Source: Flavobacterium microcysteis
GTDB lineage: Bacteria; Bacteroidota; Bacteroidia; Flavobacteriales; Flavobacteriaceae
Length of the DNA stretch: 64,000 nt
Assembly: GCF_006385255.1 (NCBI RefSeq)
Contig: NZ_VFJE01000053.1
Span: 327,875-391,874 of the forward strand
Reading direction: 5' to 3'
A program made the translations under genes and the position numbers. Positions 50,894 to 60,889 of the stretch are shown here, one piece after another; the stretch's first letter is position 1, and each line of letters opens with the position of its first letter. The notes beneath the pieces are model-generated. The model worked only from the letters and a program-made list of their open reading frames with translations. It made no database searches and was not told where the DNA came from.

Positions 50894-52177
50894 CTACAGT
50901 AATTCGAGCGTTCTTTCTAAAGCCATGCCTCTGGAACCTTTAATCAGCAAAGTCTTATTTTCTATTTTTTCCGCTTTAAATGCCTCGGCAAATTCATCAA
51001 AAGTTTTGAAGAAATGAAGGTATTCTTTGTCTATTTTATTTTGGTAAAAATCTTTTCCAACAAAATAGGTCTGTACTTTTTCTTCATGTTTGAGCAAAGC
51101 CACTATGTGCTTGTGTTCGTGCAAGCTTTCTTCACCCAATTCAAACATATCGCCCAAAACAGCAACCTTATTTTGCTTGTCTAATTGCAGGAAGTTTTTG
51201 ATAGCTACTTCCATGCTGCTAGGATTTGCATTATAGGCATCCAATATGATTTCATTAGAGTTTTTCACTAATAACTGCGAACGATTGTTTTCCGGAACAT
51301 AGCTTTCAATCGCTTCTTTTATTTCAGTATCAGAAATCTTGAAATACCTTCCGATTGTTACTGCCGCATTAATATTATTAGCATTGTATAAACCAATCAA
51401 ATGGGATTTGACTTTAATGCCGTCAAATTCGATAGCAACAAATGGATTTGCGGCAATCTTATTAATCAAGACAGAAGCGTTTTTATCAGTATGGCTGAAC
51501 GTAATACGAAGATTTTTGTCTGTCTTTTCTTTTTGTATCACATCATCCAGGTTTACAAAAACATATTTGTTATGTTCTGAAAGATACGTATACATCTCGC
51601 TTTTTCCTTTGATAACGCCTTCTACTCCGCCAAAACCTTCCAAATGGGCTTTACCAAAGTTGGTAATATATCCAAAATCCGGGCTTGCGATATTACATAA
51701 GAATTCTATTTCTTTCTGGTGGTTGGCACCCATTTCAACAATTCCTATTTCAGTATCTGAAGTAAATGAAAGTAATGTCAGCGGAACACCAATATGATTG
51801 TTTAGGTTACCAACAGTAGCTCTTGTATGGTATCGTTTTGAAAGCACCACATTGATTAATTCTTTTGTAGTCGTTTTTCCATTGCTTCCTGTTAATGCCA
51901 GGATTGGCAATCCGAGATATTCTCTATGAAACTTGGCTACTTCCTGCAATGTTTCAAGTGTATTGGAAACCAGGATTGTCTTTTCGTCAATGTAATAGTC
52001 TTTATTGTCGATAATTACATATAGGGCACCTTTATTTAGCGCTTCCTGAGCAAATGTATTGGCATCAAAATGTTCTCCTTTGATAGCGAAGAACATGGAG
52101 TTTTCTTCAATTTTTCTGGTATCGATTGAAACTGAAGTACATGTTAAAAACAGGTCGTGTATTTCTTTAATTTCCAT
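50894..52177 (-). CDS. murF: UDP-N-acetylmuramoyl-tripeptide--D-alanyl-D-alanine ligase
   Basis: Adds D-Ala-D-Ala to UDP-MurNAc-tripeptide, the last cytoplasmic step of the peptidoglycan precursor. Mur ligase motifs: ATP site ILALTGSNGKTTTKELINVV, IGIVEMGANHQKEI, YITNFGKAHLEGFGGVEGVI, KSEMYTYL and EIILDAYNANPSSM. The 427 residues match family length. It is a neighbour of gldJ on the same strand, with a terminator between them. Confidence 0.95.
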   Translation of the reverse strand: MEIKEIHDLFLTCTSVSIDTRKIEENSMFFAIKGEHFDANTFAQEALNKGALYVIIDNKDYYIDEKTILVSNTLETLQEVAKFHREYLGLPILALTGSNGKTTTKELINVVLSKRYHTRATVGNLNNHIGVPLTLLSFTSDTEIGIVEMGANHQKEIEFLCNIASPDFGYITNFGKAHLEGFGGVEGVIKGKSEMYTYLSEHNKYVFVNLDDVIQKEKTDKNLRITFSHTDKNASVLINKIAANPFVAIEFDGIKVKSHLIGLYNANNINAAVTIGRYFKISDTEIKEAIESYVPENNRSQLLVKNSNEIILDAYNANPSSMEVAIKNFLQLDKQNKVAVLGDMFELGEESLHEHKHIVALLKHEEKVQTYFVGKDFYQNKIDKEYLHFFKTFDEFAEAFKAEKIENKTLLIKGSRGMALERTLELL

Positions 52178-52188
52178 GCTATGCGATT

Positions 52189-52220
52189 TAAAAAAACAAA
52201 AGCCCTAAAAAGGGCTTTTG
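52189..52220 (-). terminator. intrinsic terminator after gldJ
   Basis: AAAAGCCCT and AGGGCTTTT pair around an AAAA loop; on the minus strand the stem is followed by GTTTTTTT. It separates gldJ from murF. Confidence 0.85.
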
Positions 52221-52238
52221 TAGAATTATTGTAGAAAA

Positions 52239-53912
52239 TTAATTTCTTGCTTTTTTCTTTTTGTCAGACTTAGGACCTACTCTTGACATCGCACATCTGA
52301 ATCCGATGTAGTCTGTAGCCATATCCTGAGGGAAGTATCTTCTTTGTGCAGGATCTAACCAGTAAGCTCTATCTCTCCAAGAACCACCTTTGTAAACTCT
52401 TACGTTGTCATCAACCAAAGTTGTTCTTTTTGAAGACTTGTCATATTTTCTTACCATGTTACCTAAACTATCTGTAGTAACATTGTGTTTTGGAGAATCG
52501 TACATTCTTTTTGAATCATCTACTTTTTCACCTTCTTCAGAATTTCCGAAGTCATAGTATCTTGTAGATTGTTTGTCTCCATCTCTGTAGTTTCTGTTAT
52601 CAGACTTATCAAAGTTTTGTCTTAGGTAAGTTTCTTTTTCGTCAACAGGAACCTGAGCAATTTGTCCAGGGAAGTTTCTTGCGATAATTTTACCGTTAGC
52701 CAATGTATCGTAAGCGATGTTTTCACCTGTAACGATTTCAGCTTTTCCATCTTCACCAATTTTATTTTTCATGTAGACGTTACCTCTGTAGTAGTTGAAG
52801 TCGTTAGCCTCATCGTCAACGATTGGTCTGTAAACGTCAGCAACCCATTCTGCAACGTTACCAGCCATATCATACAATCCGAAATCGTTTGGTGGATAGT
52901 ATTTTACTACGTTAGTGATATCAGCTCCGTCATCAGACCATCCAGCGATTCCGCCGTAATCTCCTTTACCTTGTTTGAAGTTAGCCAATTGGTCACCTCT
53001 AACTTGTCTTTTTCCAGAACGAGTATAGTTACCTTTCCATGGATATTTCTTCTGACCTCTGTAAAGGTTGTACTCTCTGTTACCTACATCAGCTGCAGCT
53101 GCATATTCCCACTCAGCTTCTGTTGGAAGTCTGTATTCAGGAAGTATGATACCTGAAGTTCTTTGAGCGTATACATTTTTAGCATCTTCTTTAGCCGCTA
53201 ATCTTCCTCTTTGTCCTTTCAAGACAATTTCTTCATTACCGCCATAAGTTTTTGTAGGAGCATTAAGGTAAGTTTCTGTACTGAAAGTGTTATCACCTTT
53301 TGCATCTACTACTTTTGCATCTCTTTTCAAGTAGCCTTCTCTTTCAAGAACACCTTCGTTTACACGGTCAGTTCTCCACTTGCTGAATTCAACAGCTTGG
53401 ATCCAGTTTACACCAACTACAGGATAGTTTGCATAAGCAGGGTGTCTTAAATAGTTGTTGGTCATAGTTTCGTTATAACCCAATCTATTTCTCCAAACTA
53501 ATGTATCAGGAAGAGCTCCTTCATAAATATTCTTATAATTTTCATCTTCTGGATCGAAAACTCTTTTCAACCAATCAAGATATTCCATATACATAAGATT
53601 GGTTACCTCAGTCTCATCCATATAGAAAGACTGAACGTGCTGCTGATTAGGTGTATTGTTCCAATCGTGCATTACATCGTCCTGAACTTTACCCATTGTG
53701 AACGTTCCTCCCTCAACCAAAACCAATCCCGGAGCAGTTTCCTGCTTCTTAAATTTAGAATTGTATTGGAATCCGCCTTTCTTGTCATTGATTTTCCAAC
53801 CAGTGGCAGAGGAAGCGTTTTTTGAACTGGATTTCTTGCTACAACTAGTAAAACCCATAACTAATGCTAAGGAGAGCATCAGCTTCAAAGCCATAATTTT
53901 GTTTACTTTCAT
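52239..53912 (-). CDS. gldJ: gliding motility lipoprotein GldJ
   Basis: A 557-residue lipoprotein required for gliding and T9SS function in Flavobacteria. The Met at 53912 opens a lipobox (MKVNKIMALKLMLSLALVMG, then FTSC with Cys24), so the longer frame is set aside. The body is a sulfatase-modifying-factor (FGE-like) fold as in GldJ/GldK: VEGGTFTMGKVQDDVMHDW, FYMDETEVTNLMYMEYLDWL, YRLPTEAEWEYAAA, YDMAGNVAEWVADVYRP and the C-terminal YKGGSWRDRAYWLDP with GFRCAMSRVG. Divergent from porU, matching the conserved gldJ-porU-porV neighbourhood. Confidence 0.95.
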   Translation of the reverse strand: MKVNKIMALKLMLSLALVMGFTSCSKKSSSKNASSATGWKINDKKGGFQYNSKFKKQETAPGLVLVEGGTFTMGKVQDDVMHDWNNTPNQQHVQSFYMDETEVTNLMYMEYLDWLKRVFDPEDENYKNIYEGALPDTLVWRNRLGYNETMTNNYLRHPAYANYPVVGVNWIQAVEFSKWRTDRVNEGVLEREGYLKRDAKVVDAKGDNTFSTETYLNAPTKTYGGNEEIVLKGQRGRLAAKEDAKNVYAQRTSGIILPEYRLPTEAEWEYAAAADVGNREYNLYRGQKKYPWKGNYTRSGKRQVRGDQLANFKQGKGDYGGIAGWSDDGADITNVVKYYPPNDFGLYDMAGNVAEWVADVYRPIVDDEANDFNYYRGNVYMKNKIGEDGKAEIVTGENIAYDTLANGKIIARNFPGQIAQVPVDEKETYLRQNFDKSDNRNYRDGDKQSTRYYDFGNSEEGEKVDDSKRMYDSPKHNVTTDSLGNMVRKYDKSSKRTTLVDDNVRVYKGGSWRDRAYWLDPAQRRYFPQDMATDYIGFRCAMSRVGPKSDKKKKARN

Positions 53913-54122
53913 ACTTTCAGTAGGTAATAAATTTCGAGCCGCAATATAATAATTAACCATTAAACTGCAACAACAATTTTGAAATATTAATAAAAATCTA
54001 ATTTTGTGTTAAAAGTCTTCTGCTAGAACGCAAATTTATTGAGTTTATTGTACTTAATATTAAGTTAAAAATTTATTTTTACTTTTCGTAATAATTAGGC
54101 GCTACTGGCGTTATTCAAATTA

Positions 54123-57100
54123 ATGAAAAAGATTACCTTACTCTTATTGCTTATAAGCTCTTACGTTTCTTTTGCCCAACAAAGAGACAATATATCTATT
54201 GAATGGATTGATAATTCTGGTATTTATTCGGAACAGATCCAGATTAAGGCCCCTATTTTTAAATCATCCGGTTTTTATTTCAACTATGAAAAGAAAGCCG
54301 TTTTTTTTAATCTAAAAATTCCCGTTTCTGGTTTTGCTGACGAAAACAGCCTACAGATAACTAATATAGTATACGAAACCATTTCTCGTGAACAACTTGG
54401 CGACTTACGAATCTCATCGATTCCTTCTTCTATTGAAGCCAGCCTTAAAAACATGAGTAATCCCGCTTCACAAAAAGCAGTCTTATACTTATCTCCTATT
54501 ATTAAATCAGGAAATACATTTCAAAGAGTAAAATCATTTACCTATTCATTTTCGACAACCGCAAGACGATCTGGCAATACCATACAAAACTCCTCATTAG
54601 TATATAACTCCGTATTGAGTTCCGGCGAATGGTACCGTTTCTACGTAGTAAAATCAGGTGTTTATAAAATATCCAGAAGTTTCCTGCAAAGTCTTGGCAT
54701 GAATGTAGGTGCTGCAAATGCTCGAAACATAAAGATTTACGGCAATGGCGGCCGTATGTTGCCTTTGCTCAACGGCGCTTATTATCCGGAAGATCTAATT
54801 GAAAATGCTATTACCTTAGTTGGAGAAAGCGACGGTTCTTTTGACAGCCAGGATTATATCCTATTTTATGCAGAAGGCATGGACAATTGGAATAAAGAAA
54901 GCGAGACCCATAATAATTTGTATGCAGACAGGGCCTATTATTATGTAACGGCGCAAGGCGGTCCCGGAAAACGAATTGGGAACATGCCTGCTATTGCAGA
55001 TAATCCCACCTTGAACATGACAACTTTTGACGATTACCAATACCACGAACTTGATAAAACCAATATCGGGCGTTTGGGAAGAAAATGGTTCGGAGAAAGA
55101 TTCAACATCGATAACGAGCAAACTTTTGATTTCAAATTCCCGAATATCGCTACCGGAACACAAATCAAGATTAGAGTAAACGCTGCTGCTTCTGCCTTTA
55201 CACCAACCACGATGAATGTCTCGGCCAACTCTCAAGATATTAATCCCCTCACTTTTGCCGCAACAACCTCAGATGGCGATGTCGCATCCGAGCGTAGCAC
55301 AGCGGGCAATTTTCCAGCAGCAGAAAGTGTAGCCATAAAATTAAATTACAACAATGGAGGCGTTCCAAGCGCTGATGCCTATCTAGACTATATCATCCTG
55401 GAAGCAAAAAGGAACCTGCAGGGTTATGGAAAGCAATTCCGATTCCGATACAATGATGCGGATTTGAATACCGGAGTAATCCAATACCAACTTTCAAGCG
55501 CATCAAGAATAACACAAGTATGGGATATTACAGATATATATAATGTACAAAAAGTAGAAAATAACGGAGCAGATGCTTTTTCCTTTAAAGCTTATATGGG
55601 CGAAGACAGGAATTATATAGCCGTTGATGCAGCCGACTATTATTCACCATTGAAAGATTCGAGAACACGTGTAGTCAACCAAAATTTAAAAGGTACCATT
55701 TTAAAAAATGCGCAAGGGGCTTTCCAAGACCTTGACTATCTTATTGTGACACCTGCTTTTTTGAGCTCTCAAGCAGAAAGGCTTGCCAACTTCCACAGAA
55801 CCTACTCTCAATTAAATGTAAAAGTTGTCAATCTTGAAACTATCTATGAGGAGTTTTCTTCGGGTAAACAAGACATTGGCGCTATCCGAAACTTTGTAAA
55901 ATACATCTATAATAATGCATCGATTCCTTCAAAAAGGCTGAAATACCTCAATCTGTTTGGAGATGCATCATTTGATTACAAAAACAGAATTTCAAACAAT
56001 ACGAATATCGTTCCGGTCTTCCAAGCTCTGACTAGCTTTTCGTTAGCAGGCTCTATTATGTCTGACGATTATTTCACCATGCTAGACAATGACGAGGGAC
56101 TTATGATAGATACGAGTGCTCAGGACATGGAACTTGCTGTTGGAAGAATGCTTGTCAGCGATATAAAGCAGGCAGAAGAAATGGTAACCAAAGTAATCGA
56201 ATACCATGCTATCGAATCCTATGGAAAATGGAGAAACAACTTCGTGCTGATTTCCGATGACGTTGATGTAGCCTGGGAAAATTCTATCCAAACCGGAATC
56301 GATGCACTAGGCGATCAGATTGCCGCACAAAAACCTTTTGTGAACGTTGAAAAAATCCATACCGATTCTTATGTACAAGAAGCATCTGCAGGAGGTTTCC
56401 GCTATCCAAAAGCAAGAAAAGATTTTGTTGATGCTATAAACCAAGGCGCTCTAGTCTTTAATTATTTTGGACACGGTGGAGAGGATGGCCTTGCAAAAGA
56501 GCGAATTTTCGAAAAGGCAGATGCTCAAAGCCTAAACAATCGTTATAAATATCCTTTATTCGTAACTGTAACCTGTGAATTCACGAGATTCGACAATCCT
56601 TACCGACCAACTGCAGGGGAATATACCTATTGGAATCCTAAAGGCGGTGCGATTGCAATGGTAACCACCACACGCCAGATAGATGTTGTTACCGGCCAGG
56701 CTATTAACCAAGCCTTTTCAAGCGAATTATACGGCTACGGAACAACAAACCATGTCCCAATTTCAGAAGCCTTAAGAGTTGCGAAAAACAATTACACCAA
56801 CGGCTCTGCCCTGATGGTTTCTTATGTAGGAGATCCGGCCATACGGCTTGCAATTCCAAAACCTACAATCGTTTTGACCAAAATAAACGACCAACCTGTT
56901 GCAGCTTCAACATTTGTTTTTAATGCCTTAAGTCCGGTAAAGCTAACCGGTGAAGTCAGAAATGTAGACGGAAACACTATATTATCAAACTACAATGGAA
57001 GCCTGTCTGTAAACCTATTTGACAAAAACGTACAAAGAAGCACCTTCGGAAATGATGGAGTAACTGATGGAAACGGCAATTTGATTATAATGAATTTTAC

Positions 57101-57965
57101 GCTGCTGGGCGAAACCATCTTCCGTGGTAACGCTTCTGTTGCAAACGGACAATTCGAATTTAATTTTGTCGTGCCTAGAGACATTTCAATTCCTGTAGGA
57201 AATGGAAGGATTAGTTTTTATGCTAAACGAAACCAGGGACTAGAAGACCAGACCGGATACAATACTGACATCAAAGTAGGAGGAATTAATCCAAACGCCA
57301 CAGCTGACAATATCGGCCCAAGAGTGCGACTGTATATGAATGATGAAACATTTATATCCGGAGGTATTACCAACGAATCACCTATATTCTTGGCTTTTCT
57401 GGAAGACGAAAACGGAATCAACACGGCAAGCGGCATCGGACATGACATAGTTGCTATTTTGGATGGCGACGAAAACAATCCGTATATCCTTAATGATTAT
57501 TACGAAACCGAACTTGACAATCACACGAAAGGAAAAGTGCGTTTCCCTTTCCGTAACCTGGCTGTAGGTTTGCACACAATTACCTTTAAAGCCTGGGATG
57601 TATATAACAATCCGGTGACATCAGAAATACAATTTATAGTGGTTGGCGATGAAACGGTAACTCTAAAAAATGTGCTTAACTATCCAAATCCATTTGTAAG
57701 CTATACTCAATTCTGGTTCACGCACAACCGTCCGTACGAACCTTTAGAAGTACAAGTACAGATTATCACCATAACCGGAAAAATCGTCAAGACAATCAAT
57801 CAGATGGTAACCACGGAAGGATTTCTGTCAAGAGAAATTTCATGGGATGGAAAAGATGATTTTGGAGATAAGATTGGGAAGGGAGTTTACGTTTATAAAC
57901 TTACTGTCAAATCGACGTTGACCAACAAAAAGACAGAAAAATACGAAAAACTTGTTATACTTTAA
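54123..57965 (+). CDS. porU: type IX secretion sortase PorU
   Basis: The 1280-residue C-terminal signal peptidase of the T9SS, which removes cargo sorting domains at the cell surface. Signal peptide 1-18 (MKKITLLLLLISSYVSFA); a gingipain-like C25 protease domain at about 530-900 with His784 (FNYFGHGGEDG) and Cys818 (VTVTCEFTRFDNPY) as the catalytic pair; downstream beta domains, and a C-terminal FlgD-like or sorting-like end (LNYPNPFVSYTQFWFTH; KIGKGVYVYKLTVK). Followed directly by porV and divergent from gldJ. Confidence 0.93.
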   Translation: MKKITLLLLLISSYVSFAQQRDNISIEWIDNSGIYSEQIQIKAPIFKSSGFYFNYEKKAVFFNLKIPVSGFADENSLQITNIVYETISREQLGDLRISSIPSSIEASLKNMSNPASQKAVLYLSPIIKSGNTFQRVKSFTYSFSTTARRSGNTIQNSSLVYNSVLSSGEWYRFYVVKSGVYKISRSFLQSLGMNVGAANARNIKIYGNGGRMLPLLNGAYYPEDLIENAITLVGESDGSFDSQDYILFYAEGMDNWNKESETHNNLYADRAYYYVTAQGGPGKRIGNMPAIADNPTLNMTTFDDYQYHELDKTNIGRLGRKWFGERFNIDNEQTFDFKFPNIATGTQIKIRVNAAASAFTPTTMNVSANSQDINPLTFAATTSDGDVASERSTAGNFPAAESVAIKLNYNNGGVPSADAYLDYIILEAKRNLQGYGKQFRFRYNDADLNTGVIQYQLSSASRITQVWDITDIYNVQKVENNGADAFSFKAYMGEDRNYIAVDAADYYSPLKDSRTRVVNQNLKGTILKNAQGAFQDLDYLIVTPAFLSSQAERLANFHRTYSQLNVKVVNLETIYEEFSSGKQDIGAIRNFVKYIYNNASIPSKRLKYLNLFGDASFDYKNRISNNTNIVPVFQALTSFSLAGSIMSDDYFTMLDNDEGLMIDTSAQDMELAVGRMLVSDIKQAEEMVTKVIEYHAIESYGKWRNNFVLISDDVDVAWENSIQTGIDALGDQIAAQKPFVNVEKIHTDSYVQEASAGGFRYPKARKDFVDAINQGALVFNYFGHGGEDGLAKERIFEKADAQSLNNRYKYPLFVTVTCEFTRFDNPYRPTAGEYTYWNPKGGAIAMVTTTRQIDVVTGQAINQAFSSELYGYGTTNHVPISEALRVAKNNYTNGSALMVSYVGDPAIRLAIPKPTIVLTKINDQPVAASTFVFNALSPVKLTGEVRNVDGNTILSNYNGSLSVNLFDKNVQRSTFGNDGVTDGNGNLIIMNFTLLGETIFRGNASVANGQFEFNFVVPRDISIPVGNGRISFYAKRNQGLEDQTGYNTDIKVGGINPNATADNIGPRVRLYMNDETFISGGITNESPIFLAFLEDENGINTASGIGHDIVAILDGDENNPYILNDYYETELDNHTKGKVRFPFRNLAVGLHTITFKAWDVYNNPVTSEIQFIVVGDETVTLKNVLNYPNPFVSYTQFWFTHNRPYEPLEVQVQIITITGKIVKTINQMVTTEGFLSREISWDGKDDFGDKIGKGVYVYKLTVKSTLTNKKTEKYEKLVIL

Positions 57966-57981
57966 TAAAATACTATATTTG
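57952..57981 (+). promoter_or_regulatory. promoter for porV inside the end of porU
   Basis: TTG at 57952-57954, exactly 19 bases, then TATATTTG at 57974-57981. It overlaps the last codons and stop of porU and gives porV its own start about 20 bases before the ATG at 58009. Confidence 0.75.
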
Positions 57982-58008
57982 TTCAATTCAATTAATATCA
58001 ATCTCAGA

Positions 58009-59187
58009 ATGAAAAAAGCCGCATTATTTATTATCTGCATATTGGGAATCAATATGGCGAAAGCCCAAGAAACGAATAGGGTCATCACAACAGGAGTACC
58101 CTTCCTTCTTATTGCGGGAGACGCTAGATCCGCCGGTATGGGCGACATTGGAGTAGCTTCTTCCCCAGACGCTTACTCTCAACAATGGAACCCTGCGAAA
58201 TATGCATTTTCGCTTGATAAGCAAGGTTTTTCACTAAGCTACACGCCTTATCTTCCAGAACTTGTAAATGACATTTCCTTAAGTCAGGTCACCTACTTCA
58301 ACAGAATTAATGAAAGAAGTGCTTTCGCAGCAAGCTTACGTTATTTCAGCCTTGGAGTTATCGAATTCAGAAACGACAACCCAGACGATCCTGCTGTAGA
58401 AGTGAATCCAAGCGAGTTTGCATTAGACCTTTCTTATGCCCTAAAACTAAGCGAAAGATTCTCGATGTCTGTAGCCACAAGATATATCCGTTCTAACCTA
58501 AGACTAGCGCAATTAAGCAATGATGCTTCTGCTGCAAGTTCTTTTGCTGTAGACATTTCGGGTTACTATCAATCCGAAGAAATAGCTTATGAAGATTTCA
58601 ACGGAAGATGGAGAGGTGGTTTCAATTTCCAAAACTTAGGACCAAAAATCAATTATGACTTAGACGATTCTGATGAAGGATCTAACTTCCTTCCATCCAA
58701 CATGAAACTTGGAGGAGGATTCGACTTCATTTTTGATGAATTCAATAAAGTATCGGTTAACGCAGAAATCAACAAGCTATTGGTTCCTACTCCTCAGAAT
58801 CCTGATTTGAATGGAGATGGTGAGATTACCGATGTGGAAAGAGCACAAAACAACCAAGATTATCGTTCAATCGGATGGGTAAGTGGTATTTTCAAATCTT
58901 TTGGAGATGCACCAGGCGGAATCAAAGAAGAATTAAAAGAAGTTACCTGGGCTTTAGGAGCCGAATATTGGTATCAGGATTCCTTTGCAGTAAGAGCTGG
59001 TTACTTTAATGAAAGTAAAGAAAAAGGAGCTAGAAAATTCCTTTCGCTTGGAGCAGGATTTAAATACAACATTGTAAAACTGGATGTATCTTACTTGTTC
59101 TCAACTTCAAAAGTCAGAAACCCATTGGAAAACACATTACGTTTTTCTCTTAGCTTTGCGTTCGGAGACAAATATGATGAATATTAG
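58009..59187 (+). CDS. porV: type IX secretion outer-membrane protein PorV (LptO)
   Basis: A 392-residue outer-membrane beta-barrel that works with PorU to release and attach T9SS cargo. The Met at 58009 opens the signal peptide (MKKAALFIICILGINMAKAQ); the longer frame would start inside porU. PorV/PorQ-family (FadL-like) landmarks: GVPFLLIAGDARSAGMGDIG, VASSPDAYSQQWNPAKYAF and a C-terminal LRFSLSFAFGDKYDEY. The internal promoter at 57952-57981 supports this start. Confidence 0.93.
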   Translation: MKKAALFIICILGINMAKAQETNRVITTGVPFLLIAGDARSAGMGDIGVASSPDAYSQQWNPAKYAFSLDKQGFSLSYTPYLPELVNDISLSQVTYFNRINERSAFAASLRYFSLGVIEFRNDNPDDPAVEVNPSEFALDLSYALKLSERFSMSVATRYIRSNLRLAQLSNDASAASSFAVDISGYYQSEEIAYEDFNGRWRGGFNFQNLGPKINYDLDDSDEGSNFLPSNMKLGGGFDFIFDEFNKVSVNAEINKLLVPTPQNPDLNGDGEITDVERAQNNQDYRSIGWVSGIFKSFGDAPGGIKEELKEVTWALGAEYWYQDSFAVRAGYFNESKEKGARKFLSLGAGFKYNIVKLDVSYLFSTSKVRNPLENTLRFSLSFAFGDKYDEY

Positions 59188-59209
59188 TATATAATTTAAA
59201 GTCTAAAAG

Positions 59210-59246
59210 ATCCAAATTGCTTTCATTAGTAATTTGGATTTTTTTT
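59210..59246 (+). terminator. intrinsic terminator after porV
   Basis: ATCCAAATT and AATTTGGAT form a 9-bp perfect stem with a 12-base loop, then T7. Confidence 0.85.
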
Positions 59247-59259
59247 CCTCAAAACATTT

Positions 59260-59742
59260 ATGAAACAAATCAACATTACGACCACATTCTCAGTATTCGA
59301 CAACAAAGAAGAACTGCCTGAAGATGTAAAAAATCTGATGGAGCAAGCCATCGAGATACGTAAAAAAGCATATGCTCCTTATTCAAGATTCAGAGTTGGA
59401 GCAGCCATCTTTTTAGACAATGGAAAAATTGTTTTGGGTTCAAACCAGGAAAGTGCCGCTTATCCTTCCGGACTTTGCGCAGAGAGAGTTGCTATCTTCC
59501 AGGCAGGGGCTATATATCCTGATGCCAAGATTTTGAAAATTGCAATTTCAGCCACATCAGACGAAAGACCGGTTACCTCTCCTATTCCACCATGTGGAGC
59601 TTGCAGACAATCGATATCAGAGTATGAATTCAAACAAGATTACCCAATAGAAATTTATTTTATGGGTGAAACAGGAGTAGTTTACAAGTCGGATTCGCTT
59701 AAAAATCTGCTCCCTTTTATGTTTGATAAAAACTTCTTATAA
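59260..59742 (+). CDS. cdd: cytidine deaminase
   Basis: A 160-residue zinc enzyme of pyrimidine salvage. The zinc motifs are intact: SGLCAERVAIFQAGA (Cys and the catalytic Glu) and PIPPCGACRQSISEYE (two Cys). AYAPYSRFRVGAAI is the usual substrate-side motif. It follows the porV terminator and is a separate unit. Confidence 0.94.
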   Translation: MKQINITTTFSVFDNKEELPEDVKNLMEQAIEIRKKAYAPYSRFRVGAAIFLDNGKIVLGSNQESAAYPSGLCAERVAIFQAGAIYPDAKILKIAISATSDERPVTSPIPPCGACRQSISEYEFKQDYPIEIYFMGETGVVYKSDSLKNLLPFMFDKNFL

Positions 59743-59790
59743 AAAACCTAAAATTTACATTTTAAACTTTACTTCTACGTAGGAATGTCT

Positions 59791-59798
59791 TATTTTTG
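59791..59798 (+). promoter_or_regulatory. -7 element of the pdhA-aceF operon
   Basis: TATTTTTG matches the Bacteroidota -7 element. It lies about 90 bases before the ATG at 59886 and at the start of a longer frame, which is the reason to prefer the shorter start. The -33 side is weak. Confidence 0.5.
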
Positions 59799-59885
59799 CC
59801 TTTCGCAAATTTGTGTGAGGAAACTATTTTGCGTCTTATTATTTTAGCAATTTACTGGCACAATAACGTTTACAAAAAACAAACA

Positions 59886-60884
59886 ATGAAAGAAATTACA
59901 AAAGAAGTTTATTTGAAGTGGTATGAAGACATGCTACTTTGGAGAAAATTTGAAGACAAATTAGCCGCTTTATATATTCAACAAAAAGTAAGAGGATTTC
60001 TTCACTTATATAATGGTCAGGAAGCCGTTCTGGCTGGTGCTTTGCACGCTATGGATTTATCCAAAGACAAAATGATTACTGCCTACAGAAACCACGTCCA
60101 GCCAATTGGTATGGGTGTTGACCCAAAAGCTGTTATGGCAGAACTATTAGGAAAAGTTACCGGAACATCCAAAGGAATGGGTGGTTCGATGCATATCTTC
60201 TCAAAAGAAAAAGGATTTTACGGAGGTCACGGTATCGTAGGAGCTCAAATTCCGGTTGGTGCAGGTATTGCTTTTGCCGACAAATATTTTAATACAGGTG
60301 GTGTTACGATGACTTACTTTGGTGACGGAGCAGCTCGCCAGGGTTCATTGCACGAAGCATTCAACATGGCAATGCTTTGGAAACTTCCTGTAGTATTTAT
60401 TGTAGAAAATAACGGTTATGCGATGGGAACATCGGTAGAAAGAACCGCAAACCATACAGATATCTGGAAATTAGGATTAGGCTATGAAATGCCATGTGGT
60501 CCGGTTGACGGAATGAATCCGGTAAAAGTTGCCGAAGCAATGCACGAAGCAATCGACAGAGCTAGACGTGGTGACGGACCAACTTTCTTGGAAATGAAAA
60601 CATACCGCTACAGAGGACACTCTATGTCTGATGCGCAATTATACCGTTCAAAAGAAGAAGTAGAAGAGTATAAAAAAATTGACCCTATTACTCAGGTTCT
60701 TGACATCATCAAAGAAAACAATTATGCTACAGAAGCAGAAATTGAAGCGATTGACGAAAGAGTTAAAAATCTGGTTGAAGAGTGTGCTCAGTTTGCTGAA
60801 GACTCTCCGTTTCCTGATACGCAACAACTTTACGATGTTGTTTACGAACAAGAAAACTATCCTTTTTTACCTCATAAACTATAA
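59886..60884 (+). CDS. pdhA: pyruvate dehydrogenase E1 component, alpha subunit
   Basis: A 332-residue thiamine-diphosphate enzyme subunit. The start at 59886 (MKEITKEVYLKWYEDM) follows the -7 element. Landmarks: LYNGQEAVLAGALHAM, MITAYRNHVQPIG, GKGMGGSMHIFSKEK-like region (SKGMGGSMHIFSKEKGFYG), the thiamine-diphosphate motif GDGAARQGSLHEAFNMAMLW, VFIVENNGYAMGTS and the regulatory-loop-like TYRYRGHSMSD. Five bases separate it from the E2 gene; the E1 beta gene is not present in the window. Confidence 0.95.
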   Translation: MKEITKEVYLKWYEDMLLWRKFEDKLAALYIQQKVRGFLHLYNGQEAVLAGALHAMDLSKDKMITAYRNHVQPIGMGVDPKAVMAELLGKVTGTSKGMGGSMHIFSKEKGFYGGHGIVGAQIPVGAGIAFADKYFNTGGVTMTYFGDGAARQGSLHEAFNMAMLWKLPVVFIVENNGYAMGTSVERTANHTDIWKLGLGYEMPCGPVDGMNPVKVAEAMHEAIDRARRGDGPTFLEMKTYRYRGHSMSDAQLYRSKEEVEEYKKIDPITQVLDIIKENNYATEAEIEAIDERVKNLVEECAQFAEDSPFPDTQQLYDVVYEQENYPFLPHKL

Positions 60885-60889
60885 TCATT

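Noticed and set aside
59796..59885. A TTG start for pdhA adding 30 residues.
   Set aside because: The TTG sits within the TATTTTTG promoter element and the added residues are unlike E1 alpha proteins.
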